From Microbispora amethystogenes (GTDB taxonomy: Bacteria > Actinomycetota > Actinomycetes > Streptosporangiales > Streptosporangiaceae), in the NCBI RefSeq assembly GCF_016863015.1, contig NZ_BOOB01000015.1, positions 62,001 to 126,000 on the forward strand: a stretch of DNA of 64,000 bases, read 5' to 3'. Both the position numbers and the translations under genes were made by a program. Below are positions 8,378-16,819 of this stretch, piece by piece. Every line of letters starts with the position of its first letter. Within the stretch, counting starts at the first letter, position 1. The notes below the pieces were generated by a model. It was not told where the DNA came from, did not search any database, and was given only the letters and a program-made list of their open reading frames with translations.

Positions 8378-9631
8378 GTGAACGACGACGGCCCCGCGCG
8401 CTGGACGCGGCGGCATCTCGACCTGATGACCACCGGCCCGGACGCGACGGCGCCGCCCGCCCGCACTCCCGCCCCGCCGCGGGTGCTGCCCGGCGACGAC
8501 GTCTGGGACCTGTGGCCGATCCAGGAGGAGGACGGCTCGACGTCCGTGGTCCTCGGCCGCGAGCTGTGGATGGCGCTCTCCGCGCCCGCCGCCGGACACC
8601 CGGAGGAGCGTCACGACCACGCCCGGATCAGGCTGCTCGCCAGGGACGGCGAGGACTGGCACGACCTCGGGCCCGCGTTCGCCGACGGCGCGTCGCCGGG
8701 CAGCCGCGAGTGGTCCGGATCGGCGGTCCGCCGCCCCGACGGCACCGTGTCGGTCTTCTACACGGCCGCCGGGCGGCGGGGCGAGGCACGCCCGACGTTC
8801 GTCCAGACCGTCGTCGAGGCCCGGCCCGCGGTGGTCGTCGCCGAAGGCGGCCGGGTCCTGCTCGACCGGGCCGCCGGGCACCGCGAGGTCCTCCGCTCGG
8901 ACGGCCCGATCTACCTGCCGGCCGACGAGATCGACGGAGGGCCCGGGCGGATCAGGGCCTTCCGCGACCCGGGCTGGTTCCGCGACCCGGCCGACGGGCG
9001 CGAGTATCTCCTCGTCGCGGCATCCGTCGCCGCGCCCGCGAGCGGAGAAGCCGGAGACGGCGGAGACGGCGACCATGGCGGAGATGGCGGCTACATGGGC
9101 GCGGTGGCCCTCGCCGAAGCGCGGGACGGCGGCTGGTCGCTGCTGCCTCCCCTCCTCGTGGCCGACGGCGTCAGCCACGAGCTCGAACGGCCGCACGTCG
9201 TGGTCCGCGACTCGTCCTACTACCTGTTCTTCTCGACCCAGCGCCACTCGTTCCATCCGCCGGGAAGCGCGCCCACCGGGCTCTACGGCTTCGTCGCGCC
9301 CCGCCTGACCGGGCCGTACGCGCCGCTCAACGGGTCGGGGCTGGTGGCCGCCAATCCCCCGGAGGACCCCGACCAGGCGTACGCCTGGCTGGTGCTGCCC
9401 GATCTGCGCGTCGTGAGCTTCGTCAACTACCGGTCCACCGCCGTCGGCGCGGACCCCTGGCGGGCCGGGGCCGCCGAGGCGCGGGCCGCCTTCGGCGGGA
9501 CGATCGCGCCGGTCTTCCGGCTCGCCCTCGACGGAGCCCGCACCCGCGTGGTCGCCCTCGCGCCTGTAAATGGGCCGTCAGGAGGGGAGCAGCGGCAGCA
9601 GGGCGTTCAGGCGCCCGGACGCGAAGCCTGA
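8378..9631 (+). CDS. Glycoside hydrolase family 68 protein (levansucrase/beta-fructofuranosidase type)
   Basis: A 417-residue GH68 protein starting at a GTG four bases after the permease. Catalytic landmarks are in order: VWDLWP with the nucleophile at Asp44, EWSGSA at residues 111-116, FRDP with the transition-state Asp197, ELERP with the acid/base at Glu270, and the late QAYAWLV block. GH68 enzymes act on sucrose, either hydrolysing it or polymerising fructose. No signal peptide is seen, and the gene belongs to an importer operon, so intracellular hydrolysis of an imported fructoside is more likely than levan synthesis. A Gly/Asp-rich insertion (about residues 223-238) has a repetitive DNA sequence. 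The last 18 codons overlap the convergent larE gene by 54 bases. Confidence 0.85.
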   Translation: MNDDGPARWTRRHLDLMTTGPDATAPPARTPAPPRVLPGDDVWDLWPIQEEDGSTSVVLGRELWMALSAPAAGHPEERHDHARIRLLARDGEDWHDLGPAFADGASPGSREWSGSAVRRPDGTVSVFYTAAGRRGEARPTFVQTVVEARPAVVVAEGGRVLLDRAAGHREVLRSDGPIYLPADEIDGGPGRIRAFRDPGWFRDPADGREYLLVAASVAAPASGEAGDGGDGDHGGDGGYMGAVALAEARDGGWSLLPPLLVADGVSHELERPHVVVRDSSYYLFFSTQRHSFHPPGSAPTGLYGFVAPRLTGPYAPLNGSGLVAANPPEDPDQAYAWLVLPDLRVVSFVNYRSTAVGADPWRAGAAEARAAFGGTIAPVFRLALDGARTRVVALAPVNGPSGGEQRQQGVQAPGREA

Positions 9632-10465
9632 GAGATCCAGCGAGCAGAAGGTGAAGCCGGCGCCGCGGACGGCGGCGTCGACGCGCTCGCGCGCCTCGGT
9701 CACGCGCGGGATCTCGTCCCGCGGCACCTCCACCCGGGCGAGCGTGCCGCCCGCGTGCGCGCGCACCCGGCACACGGGGAAGCCGAGGCCGCGCAGCGCG
9801 GCCTCGGCGGCCTCGACCCTGGCCAGCACCTCGGGCGTGACCGGGTCGCCGTAGCTCACCCGCGACGCCAGGCACGGCGCGGCGGGCTTGTCGGCGGTGA
9901 CCAGCCCGAGCCTGCGGCTGACCAGGCGGACGCCGGCCTTGGTCAGCCCGGCGTCCACCAGCGGCGCGATGGCTCCGCGCTCGGCCGCGGCCCGCTGCCC
10001 CGGGCGGTGGTCGCCGAGGTCGTCGAGGTTCGTGCCGAGGGCGACCCGGGCGCCCATCGCGGCCGCCAGCGGCGCGACGGCGTCGAAGAGCGCCGACTTG
10101 CAGTGGTAGCACCGGTCGGCGCCGTTGGCGGCATACTCGGGCCGCTCGGCCTCGTCGGTGCACACCTCCAGGTGGGCCAGGCCGTGGCGCCGCGCGAACG
10201 CGCGGGCGGCGGCCCGCTCGGAGGCGGCCAGGCTGGGGGAGACCGCGGTGACGGCGAGGGCCCGCCGCCCGAGCACCCGGGCGGCGGCGAAGGCGAGCAG
10301 CGCGGAGTCGGCGCCGCCGGAGTACGCCACGACGACCGCCTCCTCCCGGCGCAGCCGGGCCGTCAGCCTCTCCAGCGCGTCGTCGGCGGCCTGATCAGTG
10401 GCGTCGTCCACCCTTACGTCAGCCTCCATGCCAGCCTCCATGCCAGCCTTCGTGCCGGACTCCAC
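9578..10465 (-). CDS. larE: LarE, ATP-dependent sacrificial sulfur transferase for the nickel-pincer cofactor
   Basis: A 295-residue PP-loop protein. SGGADS (about residues 46-51) is the ATP-pyrophosphatase loop, DRCYHCK (about 122-128) is the LarE-family signature, and APCLASRVSYGD carries the Cys expected to donate sulfur. LarE adds sulfur to the two carboxylates of pyridinium-3,5-biscarboxylic acid mononucleotide made by LarB. The start is uncertain: a GTG at 10465 with GGGGAGG upstream and ATGs at 10441 and 10429 all lie in a 12-base repeat that carries a Shine-Dalgarno-like sequence in each unit. The gene begins one base after the fuconate dehydratase stop, so the two are cotranscribed, divergent from larABC. 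Confidence 0.9.
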   Translation of the reverse strand: MESGTKAGMEAGMEADVRVDDATDQAADDALERLTARLRREEAVVVAYSGGADSALLAFAAARVLGRRALAVTAVSPSLAASERAAARAFARRHGLAHLEVCTDEAERPEYAANGADRCYHCKSALFDAVAPLAAAMGARVALGTNLDDLGDHRPGQRAAAERGAIAPLVDAGLTKAGVRLVSRRLGLVTADKPAAPCLASRVSYGDPVTPEVLARVEAAEAALRGLGFPVCRVRAHAGGTLARVEVPRDEIPRVTEARERVDAAVRGAGFTFCSLDLSGFASGRLNALLPLLPS

Positions 10466-10477
10466 GTCAGCCTCCCC
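10418..10477 (-). repeat. Five 12-base tandem repeats over the dehydratase-larE junction
   Basis: Units with consensus GCCAGCCTCCAT start at 10418, 10430, 10442, 10454 and 10466. Read on the minus strand each unit resembles GGAGGC-TGGC-ATG, so the repeat multiplies ribosome-binding and start-codon pairs. It covers the dehydratase stop codon and the first residues of LarE. Confidence 0.8.
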
Positions 10478-11756
10478 AGCGGTGCCCGTCAGGGTAGCGG
10501 TAGCCGGCGACGGACTCGTCGTGCATGCGGGCGTTGTAGCCGGGCGCGTCGGGCAGCCGGTAACGGCCCCGGTCGATGTGGACCGGGTCGACGAAGTGCT
10601 CGTGCAGGTGGTCGACGTACTCCAGGACGCGCCCCTCCAGGCTGCCGCTCACGCAGACGTAGTCGACGACCGACATGTGCTGGACCAGCTCGCACAGGCC
10701 CACCCCGCCCGCGTGCGGGCAGACGGGCACACCGAACTTGGCCGCCATCAGCAGGATCGGCACGATCTCGTTGACCGAGGCGAGCCGGCACGAGTCGATC
10801 TGGCAGAAGTCGATCGCCCCGGCCTGCAGGAGCTGCTTGAACATGACCCGGTTGTGCGCGTGCTCCCCGGTGGCCACGCCGACGGGCGCGATCGCCTTGC
10901 GGATGGCCGCGTGGCCGAGCACGTCGTCGGGGCTGGTCGGCTCCTCGATCCAGAGCGGCTCGTACGGCGCCAGCCGGTTCACCCACTCGATGGCCTGGGG
11001 CACGTCCCACACCTGGTTGGCGTCGATCATGAGGGTCAGGTCGCCGATCTCCTCGCGGGCGATCGCGAGGCGGCGTACGTCGTCCTCCAGGTTGGCGCCG
11101 ACCTTGAGCTTGACGTGGGTCCAGCCGTCGGCGACCGCCTCGCGGCACAGGCGGCGCAGCTTGTCGTCGTCGTAGCCGAGCCAGCCCGGTGTGGTGGTGT
11201 AGCCGGGGTAGCCGTGCGCGGCGAGCTCGGCGATCCGCTCCTCGCGGGTCGGGGCGAGCCGGGCCAGCATCTCGACGGCCTCGTCCGGGGTCAGCACGTC
11301 GGACAGGTAGCGGAAGTCACAGGCCGCGACCAGCTCCTCGGGCGTCATGTCCGCCACGAACCGCCACAACGGCTTGCCGGCCCGGCGGGCGGCGAGGTCC
11401 CAGGCGGCGTTCAGCACGGCCGCCGCGGAGATGTGCACCACCCCCTTCTCCGGGCCCAGCCAGCGCATCTGGCTGTCGGACATGATCTGGCGGTAGAGAC
11501 CGCCGAGGTTCCCGGCCAGCTCGTCGACGTCACACCCTTGGAGCCGTGCTCCGATCTGCCGGGCGGCGGTCACGCACAGGTCGTTGCCACGTCCGATGGT
11601 GAACGTCAGGCCGTACCCGGCGAGGTCGCTGTCCGTCTGCAACACGACGTACGCCGCGGAGTAGTCGCCGTCCGGGTTCATGGCGTCCGACCCGTCGAGC
11701 GTCGCGGAGGTCGGGAACCTGATGTCGATCACGTTCACCGAGGTGATCGTCGGCAT
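10467..11756 (-). CDS. L-fuconate dehydratase (enolase superfamily)
   Basis: A 429-residue member of the mandelate racemase/enolase superfamily that closely resembles L-fuconate dehydratase, which converts L-fuconate to 2-keto-3-deoxy-L-fuconate. The N-terminal capping domain has the FucD-like [15 protein letters not shown] segment. The barrel carries the KLKVG lysine motif ([13 protein letters not shown]), the metal ligands in MIDANQVWD and [22 protein letters not shown], and a late [15 protein letters not shown]. The start ATG has GGAG eight bases upstream. It is read divergently from the rest of the fucose genes. A promoter TTGACC-N17-TACTGT is present on this strand. Confidence 0.9.
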   Translation of the reverse strand: MPTITSVNVIDIRFPTSATLDGSDAMNPDGDYSAAYVVLQTDSDLAGYGLTFTIGRGNDLCVTAARQIGARLQGCDVDELAGNLGGLYRQIMSDSQMRWLGPEKGVVHISAAAVLNAAWDLAARRAGKPLWRFVADMTPEELVAACDFRYLSDVLTPDEAVEMLARLAPTREERIAELAAHGYPGYTTTPGWLGYDDDKLRRLCREAVADGWTHVKLKVGANLEDDVRRLAIAREEIGDLTLMIDANQVWDVPQAIEWVNRLAPYEPLWIEEPTSPDDVLGHAAIRKAIAPVGVATGEHAHNRVMFKQLLQAGAIDFCQIDSCRLASVNEIVPILLMAAKFGVPVCPHAGGVGLCELVQHMSVVDYVCVSGSLEGRVLEYVDHLHEHFVDPVHIDRGRYRLPDAPGYNARMHDESVAGYRYPDGHRWGG

Positions 11757-11770
11757 GGGCGAACTCCAAA

Positions 11771-11869
11771 TGATCCGATGAATGTGATTCGAACAGTATG
11801 GTCACGTCCACCTCAGGTCAAGTAAGTCGGCAAATATCCCAATCAACGGCTTTACTTCAACCCGATGAA
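11771..11869. promoter_or_regulatory. Divergent promoter region with paired operator-like sites
   Basis: For the minus-strand genes, TTGACC (complement of 11816-11821) and TACTGT (complement of 11793-11798) are separated by exactly 17 bases. The sequence CCGATGAAT-S-TGA occurs twice on the plus strand, at 11775-11787 and 11862-11874. On the minus strand the cores read TTCATCGGATCA and TTCATCGGGTTG, resembling the TACATCCCATGA sites found elsewhere in the window. The first copy sits at the likely start point of the dehydratase transcript and the second before the hydrolase gene. Confidence 0.6.
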
Positions 11870-11924
11870 TCTGACAGGCTCGGCATCACACTTGCCCCTG
11901 TGAACCAGTCGGAGAAGACAGATC

Positions 11925-12773
11925 GTGAAGCTGTTGCGGGTGGGTCCGCCGGGTTCTGAGCGGCCCTGTGTCATGGGCCCCGGCGACCGGGTGCTGGACC
12001 TGTCGTCACTGACGACGGACATCGACGGCGCGTTCCTCGCGGGAGGAGGCGTCGACCGGGTGCGGACGGCCCTGGCGGAGGGCTCGCTGCCCGAGGCGGA
12101 GCCGTACGAGCGGATCGGAGCGCCGGTGGCGAGGCCGGGGAAGGTCGTCTGCATCGGCCTGAACTACTCCGACCACGCCGAGGAGACCGGAGCCGCCCTC
12201 CCGGCCGAGCCCGTGGTCTTCATGAAGGCGTCCAACACCGTCGTCGGGCCCGACGACGAGGTCCTGGTGCCGCGCCTGAGCGTGAAGACCGACTACGAGG
12301 TCGAGCTGGCCGTCGTCATCGGCGCCACCGCCCGCTACCTGTCCTCCCCGGAGGAGGCCGCCGGTGTGATCGCGGGGTACGCGATCTCCAACGACGTCTC
12401 CGAGCGGGAGTTCCAGAACGAGCGCGGCGGCCAGTGGGACAAGGGCAAGTCGTGTGAAACTTTCAACCCCCTCGGCCCCTGGCTGGTGACGCCCGACGAG
12501 GTCGGCGACCCCCAGGCGCTCGGCCTGCGGCTGTGGGTGAACGGCGAGCAGCGCCAGAACGGCGACACCAAGAACCAGATCTTCGGCGTGCACCACGTGA
12601 TCTGGTACCTCAGCCAGTTCATGGTGCTGGACCCCGGCGACGTGGTGAACACCGGCACCCCCGCGGGCGTGGCGCTCGGCCGCGGACCGGAGGCCTACCT
12701 GCGCGCGGGCGACGTAGTAGAGGTGGAGGTCGACGGCCTCGGCCGGCAGCGCCAGCGGATGGGACAGGCATGA
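11925..12773 (+). CDS. Fumarylacetoacetase-fold hydrolase, likely 2,4-diketo-3-deoxy-L-fuconate hydrolase
   Basis: A 282-residue FAH-superfamily protein starting at GTG 11925 with GGAG ten bases upstream. Family features include CIGLNYSDHAEE, the metal-ligand run KTDYEVELAVVIG, and YAISNDVSEREFQ followed by KGKSCETFNPLGPWLVT. NTGTPAGVALG lies near the C-terminus. In the oxidative L-fucose pathway such an enzyme splits 2,4-diketo-3-deoxy-L-fuconate into pyruvate and L-lactate. The context supports this: dehydratase divergent, dehydrogenase next. The stop overlaps the next start by four bases. The family also cleaves related diketo acids, so the exact substrate is inferred from the neighbours. 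Confidence 0.85.
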   Translation: MKLLRVGPPGSERPCVMGPGDRVLDLSSLTTDIDGAFLAGGGVDRVRTALAEGSLPEAEPYERIGAPVARPGKVVCIGLNYSDHAEETGAALPAEPVVFMKASNTVVGPDDEVLVPRLSVKTDYEVELAVVIGATARYLSSPEEAAGVIAGYAISNDVSEREFQNERGGQWDKGKSCETFNPLGPWLVTPDEVGDPQALGLRLWVNGEQRQNGDTKNQIFGVHHVIWYLSQFMVLDPGDVVNTGTPAGVALGRGPEAYLRAGDVVEVEVDGLGRQRQRMGQA

Positions 12774-13528
12774 GCGAGACCGAGGGCGGCGCCGGCGGCG
12801 AGTTCGAGGGGCTGGTGGCGGTGGTCACCGGCGGCGCCTCGGGCATCGGCAGGGCGGTCGCCGAGGAGCTGACCGCGCGGGGCGCCCGGGTCGCGGTGCT
12901 CGACCTCAAGGACACCGAGTTCACGTGCGACGTGACCGACGACGCCTCCGTACGGCGGGCGGTCGCGGCGGTCGCCGAGCGGTACGGCCGGATCGACGTG
13001 CTGGTGAACAACGCGGGCATCGGCGCGGCGGGCACGGTCGCCGACAACGACGACGCCGAATGGCTGCGGGTGTTCGATCTCAACGTCGTCGGGATCGTCC
13101 GCGTCACCCGGGCGGCCCTGCCGCACCTGCGGGAGTCGCCGCACGCGGCGATCGTCAACACCTGCTCGATCGCCGCCACCGCGGGGCTGCCGCAGCGGGC
13201 GCTGTACTCCGCGTCCAAGGGGGCGGTGCTCGCGCTGACCCGCGCGATGGCGGCCGACCACATCCGCGAGGGCATCCGCGTCAACTGCGTGAACCCCGGC
13301 ACCGTCGACACCCCCTGGGTCGGGCGGCTGCTGGACGCCGCCCCCGACCCGGCCGCCGAACGGGCCGCGCTGGCCGCCCGCCAGCCGCACGGCCGGCTGG
13401 TGTCGGCGCAGGAGGTCGCCCACGCCGTCGCGTACCTCGCCAGCCCAAGGGCGGGGTCGACCGCCGGGACCGAGCTGGCCGTGGATGGCGGCATGGCCGG
13501 CCTGCGACTGCGGCCGGTGGGCTCGTGA
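12770..13528 (+). CDS. Short-chain dehydrogenase, likely 2-keto-3-deoxy-L-fuconate dehydrogenase
   Basis: A 252-residue classical SDR. The ATG at 12770 overlaps the hydrolase stop (ATGA). Motifs are TGGASGIG for cofactor binding (about residues 18-25), VLVNNAGIG, the catalytic Ser in NTCSIAATAG and the YSASKG catalytic Tyr/Lys, then NPGTVDTPW. In the pathway it would oxidise 2-keto-3-deoxy-L-fuconate at C4 to the 2,4-diketo acid consumed by the preceding enzyme. Assignment rests on pathway completeness; SDR specificity cannot be read directly. Confidence 0.85.
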   Translation: MSETEGGAGGEFEGLVAVVTGGASGIGRAVAEELTARGARVAVLDLKDTEFTCDVTDDASVRRAVAAVAERYGRIDVLVNNAGIGAAGTVADNDDAEWLRVFDLNVVGIVRVTRAALPHLRESPHAAIVNTCSIAATAGLPQRALYSASKGAVLALTRAMAADHIREGIRVNCVNPGTVDTPWVGRLLDAAPDPAAERAALAARQPHGRLVSAQEVAHAVAYLASPRAGSTAGTELAVDGGMAGLRLRPVGS

Positions 13529-14448
13529 AGGTGTCCCTCGGGCCGTACGGGCTCGGCACCGCGCCGCTGGGCGGCCTGTTCGCGCAGGTGGACGAGGAGC
13601 AGGCCGAGCGGACGCTGGCCGCCGCGTGGGAGGCGGGCGTCCGCTACTTCGACACCGCGCCGCACTACGGCACCGGCCTCGCCGAGGAGCGCCTCGGGCG
13701 CTTCCTGCGCGGCCTGCCCGGTGGGGGCGCGGGGGAGGCGGTCGTCTCCACCAAGGTCGGCCGCGTCCTGGTGCCCGGTGAGGGCGAGGAGGACGGCTTC
13801 CCCGGCCGCACGCAGTACGTGCGGGTGCGGGACTACAGCCGCGACGGGGTGCTGCGCTCGCTGGAGGACAGCATGCGGCGCACCGGGCTCGGCCACTTCG
13901 GCATGGTGTTCATCCACGACCCCGACGAGCACTGGGAGCAGGCCGCGGGGGAGGCGTTCCCGGCCCTGGCCGAGCTGCGCGACCAGGGCGTCGTCGGCGC
14001 GATCGGCGCCGGGATGAACCAGACCGCGATGCTGACCCGGTTCGTCCGGGAGACCGGCGTCGACGCGGTCCTCGTGGCCGGGCGCTACACCCTGCTCGAC
14101 CGGTCGGCGGAGGAGGAGCTGCTGCCCGAGTGCGCGCGGCGCGGCGTCTCCGTCGTCGTGGGCGGGGTGTTCAACAGCGGCGTCCTGGCCGGCGGCGGCA
14201 CCTACGACTACGCCGCCGCCCCGCCCGAGGTGCTCGACCGGGCGCGCGAGATGGCCCGCGTCTGCGCGTCGTACGGCGTGCCGCTCCCGGCGGCGGCGCT
14301 GCGGTTCCCGCACCGGCATCCGGCCGTGACCAACGTCCTGATCGGCGCGCGCACCGCGGAGGAGATCACCGAGGACCTGGAGCTGGCGGCGGCGGACATC
14401 CCCGACGCGCTCTGGGACGATCTCGAAGGCCTGGGCCATGCGGGTTGA
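13525..14448 (+). CDS. Aldo/keto reductase, likely L-fucose (D-threo-aldose) 1-dehydrogenase
   Basis: A 307-residue aldo/keto reductase starting at GTG 13525, overlapping the SDR stop by four bases. The catalytic tetrad is visible: Asp in YFDTAPHYG, Tyr in the same segment, Lys in VVSTKVGR, and His in MVFIHDPDEH. The sequence type matches D-threo-aldose 1-dehydrogenases and bacterial L-fucose dehydrogenases, which oxidise L-fucose to the lactone. That is the step missing from the other pathway genes here. The end overlaps larA by eleven bases. Confidence 0.85.
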   Translation: MKVSLGPYGLGTAPLGGLFAQVDEEQAERTLAAAWEAGVRYFDTAPHYGTGLAEERLGRFLRGLPGGGAGEAVVSTKVGRVLVPGEGEEDGFPGRTQYVRVRDYSRDGVLRSLEDSMRRTGLGHFGMVFIHDPDEHWEQAAGEAFPALAELRDQGVVGAIGAGMNQTAMLTRFVRETGVDAVLVAGRYTLLDRSAEEELLPECARRGVSVVVGGVFNSGVLAGGGTYDYAAAPPEVLDRAREMARVCASYGVPLPAAALRFPHRHPAVTNVLIGARTAEEITEDLELAAADIPDALWDDLEGLGHAG

Positions 14449-15694
14449 CCTCGCCTACGGCGCCGACGGCCTGACCGTCGACCTTCCCGGGGACCGGACC
14501 ACCGTGATCACGCCGGTGGCCCGGCCGGCCGTCCCGGACGAGGCCGCCGAGCTGCGGCGGGCCCTGCGGGAGCCCGTCGCGGGACCACCGCTGCGCGAGC
14601 GGGTGCGCCCCGGCCAGACGGTGGCGATCTCCGCCTGCGACGGGACCCGGCCCCAGCCCAGGCACCTGATGATCCCCGCGATCCTGGACGAGCTGGACGG
14701 CATCGTCGACCTCGGCGACGTGGTGATCCTGGTCGCCACCGGCACGCACCGCGGCAACACCCCCGAGGAACTGCGCGCGATGTTCGGCGACGAGGTCGTG
14801 GACGCCGTACGGATCGTCAACCACGACGCGCGCGACGCGTCGTCGCTGCGGTGGATGGGGCGGCACGGCAAGGACGTGCCGGTCTGGCTGAACCGCGAGT
14901 GGACCGACGCCGACGTGCGGATCACGACGGGGTTCGTGGAGCCGCACTTCTTCGCCGGGTTCTCCGGCGGCGCCAAGCTGGTCGCGCCGGGCCTCGCCGC
15001 CCTGGAGACCGTGCTCACCCTGCACGACGCGGCCCGCATCGGCGACCCCCGGGCGACGTGGGGGGTCATCGAGGGCAACCCCGTCCACGACGACGTCCGC
15101 GCGATCGCCGCGGCGACCGGCGTCACCTTCGCGCTCGACGTCGTGCTGAACCGGGAGCAGAAGATCGTCCGGGCGTTCGGCGGCGACCTCGCGCCGATGC
15201 ACGCCGCCGCCACGGCCGCGGCCCGCGCCGCCGCGATGCGGCCGGTCGCCGAGCCGTTCGACGTGGTGGTCACCACCAACGCCGGTTTCCCGCTGGACCA
15301 GAACCTCTACCAGTCGGTGAAGGGCATGAGCGCCGCCGCCCAGGTCGTCCGGCCCGGCGGGACGATCATCTGCGCGGCCGAGTGCCGGGACGGGTTCCCC
15401 GACCACGGCTCCTACCGCGAGGTGCTCACCTCGGCGGCCTCGCCCGACGCTCTGTTCGAGGAGATCTCCCGCCGCACCGAGACCATCCCCGACCAGTGGC
15501 AGGTGCAGATCCAGGCGCGCATCCAGCGGCGGGCCCGGGTGATCATGCACACGGACTTCCTCGGCGACGCCGACCTGGCCGCCGCCCACCTGGAGCGGAC
15601 CGAGGACGTCGGCGCCACCGTGCGCGCCCTGCCGGGGCGGGTGTGCGTGCTGCCGGAAGGGCCGATGACCATCCCCTACCTCGCGGGAGAGTGA
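14438..15694 (+). CDS. larA: LarA-family nickel-pincer racemase/epimerase (lactate racemase type)
   Basis: A 418-residue LarA homologue. Residues match those I recall for Lactiplantibacillus LarA with a near-constant offset: Asp68 and Arg71 in CDGTRP, His104 in GTHR, His170 in VEPHFFAG, Lys180 in GGAK (cofactor attachment), His196 (nickel ligand), and Gln292 and Lys295 in NLYQSVKG. It should therefore bind the nickel-pincer nucleotide and racemise or epimerise a 2-hydroxy acid by hydride transfer. Lactate, an end product of the surrounding pathway, is the simplest substrate. The LarA superfamily also includes sugar-acid 2-epimerases, so L-fuconate or a related acid is an alternative. No nickel transporter is encoded nearby. 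Confidence 0.88.
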   Translation: MRVDLAYGADGLTVDLPGDRTTVITPVARPAVPDEAAELRRALREPVAGPPLRERVRPGQTVAISACDGTRPQPRHLMIPAILDELDGIVDLGDVVILVATGTHRGNTPEELRAMFGDEVVDAVRIVNHDARDASSLRWMGRHGKDVPVWLNREWTDADVRITTGFVEPHFFAGFSGGAKLVAPGLAALETVLTLHDAARIGDPRATWGVIEGNPVHDDVRAIAAATGVTFALDVVLNREQKIVRAFGGDLAPMHAAATAAARAAAMRPVAEPFDVVVTTNAGFPLDQNLYQSVKGMSAAAQVVRPGGTIICAAECRDGFPDHGSYREVLTSAASPDALFEEISRRTETIPDQWQVQIQARIQRRARVIMHTDFLGDADLAAAHLERTEDVGATVRALPGRVCVLPEGPMTIPYLAGE

Positions 15695-16119
15695 GCGTGC
15701 TCCGCTATCCCCTGATCCACCCGCCGCTGCTGGCCGCCCTCGCGGCGACCGGGCACGGCTCGCGCGTGCTGCTCGCCGACGCGAACTACGCCCACGCCAC
15801 CAACGTGCGGGCCGGCGCCCCGGTGATCCACCTCAACCTGCGCCCCGGGCTGGTCCGCGTGGACGACATCCTTGAACTCCTGGTGGACGCCGTACCGCTG
15901 GAGGCCGTGCACGCGATGCGGCCCGACGAGGGCGGCGAGCCCGGCGTGTGGGCCCGCTACCGCGACCTGCTCGGCCCGGGCCTGCCGCTCCAGGTCCTGC
16001 CCAGGTTCGGCTTCTACGAGGCCGCGAAGGAGCCCGACGTCGCGTTCGCGGTGGCGACCGGCGACGACCGGCTCTACGCCAACCTCCTGCTGACCGTCGG
16101 GTACGTCGTACCGGCATGA
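15691..16119 (+). CDS. fucU: RbsD/FucU-family L-fucose mutarotase
   Basis: A 142-residue RbsD/FucU protein hidden in a longer open frame. The GTG at 15691 overlaps the larA stop; a second GTG at 15697 is possible. Family features are the early His (IHPPLLAALAATGHG), LLADANYAHATN, the central VPLEAVHAMRP and the C-terminal DDRLYANLLLTVGYV. FucU interconverts the alpha and beta anomers of L-fucose. Its presence inside the lar genes is the strongest local sign that the cluster handles a free pyranose such as L-fucose. Confidence 0.85.
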   Translation: MSVLRYPLIHPPLLAALAATGHGSRVLLADANYAHATNVRAGAPVIHLNLRPGLVRVDDILELLVDAVPLEAVHAMRPDEGGEPGVWARYRDLLGPGLPLQVLPRFGFYEAAKEPDVAFAVATGDDRLYANLLLTVGYVVPA

Positions 16120-16135
16120 GCGAGGCGTACCAGGC

Positions 16136-16818
<683 letters not shown>

Positions 16819-16819
<1 letters not shown>

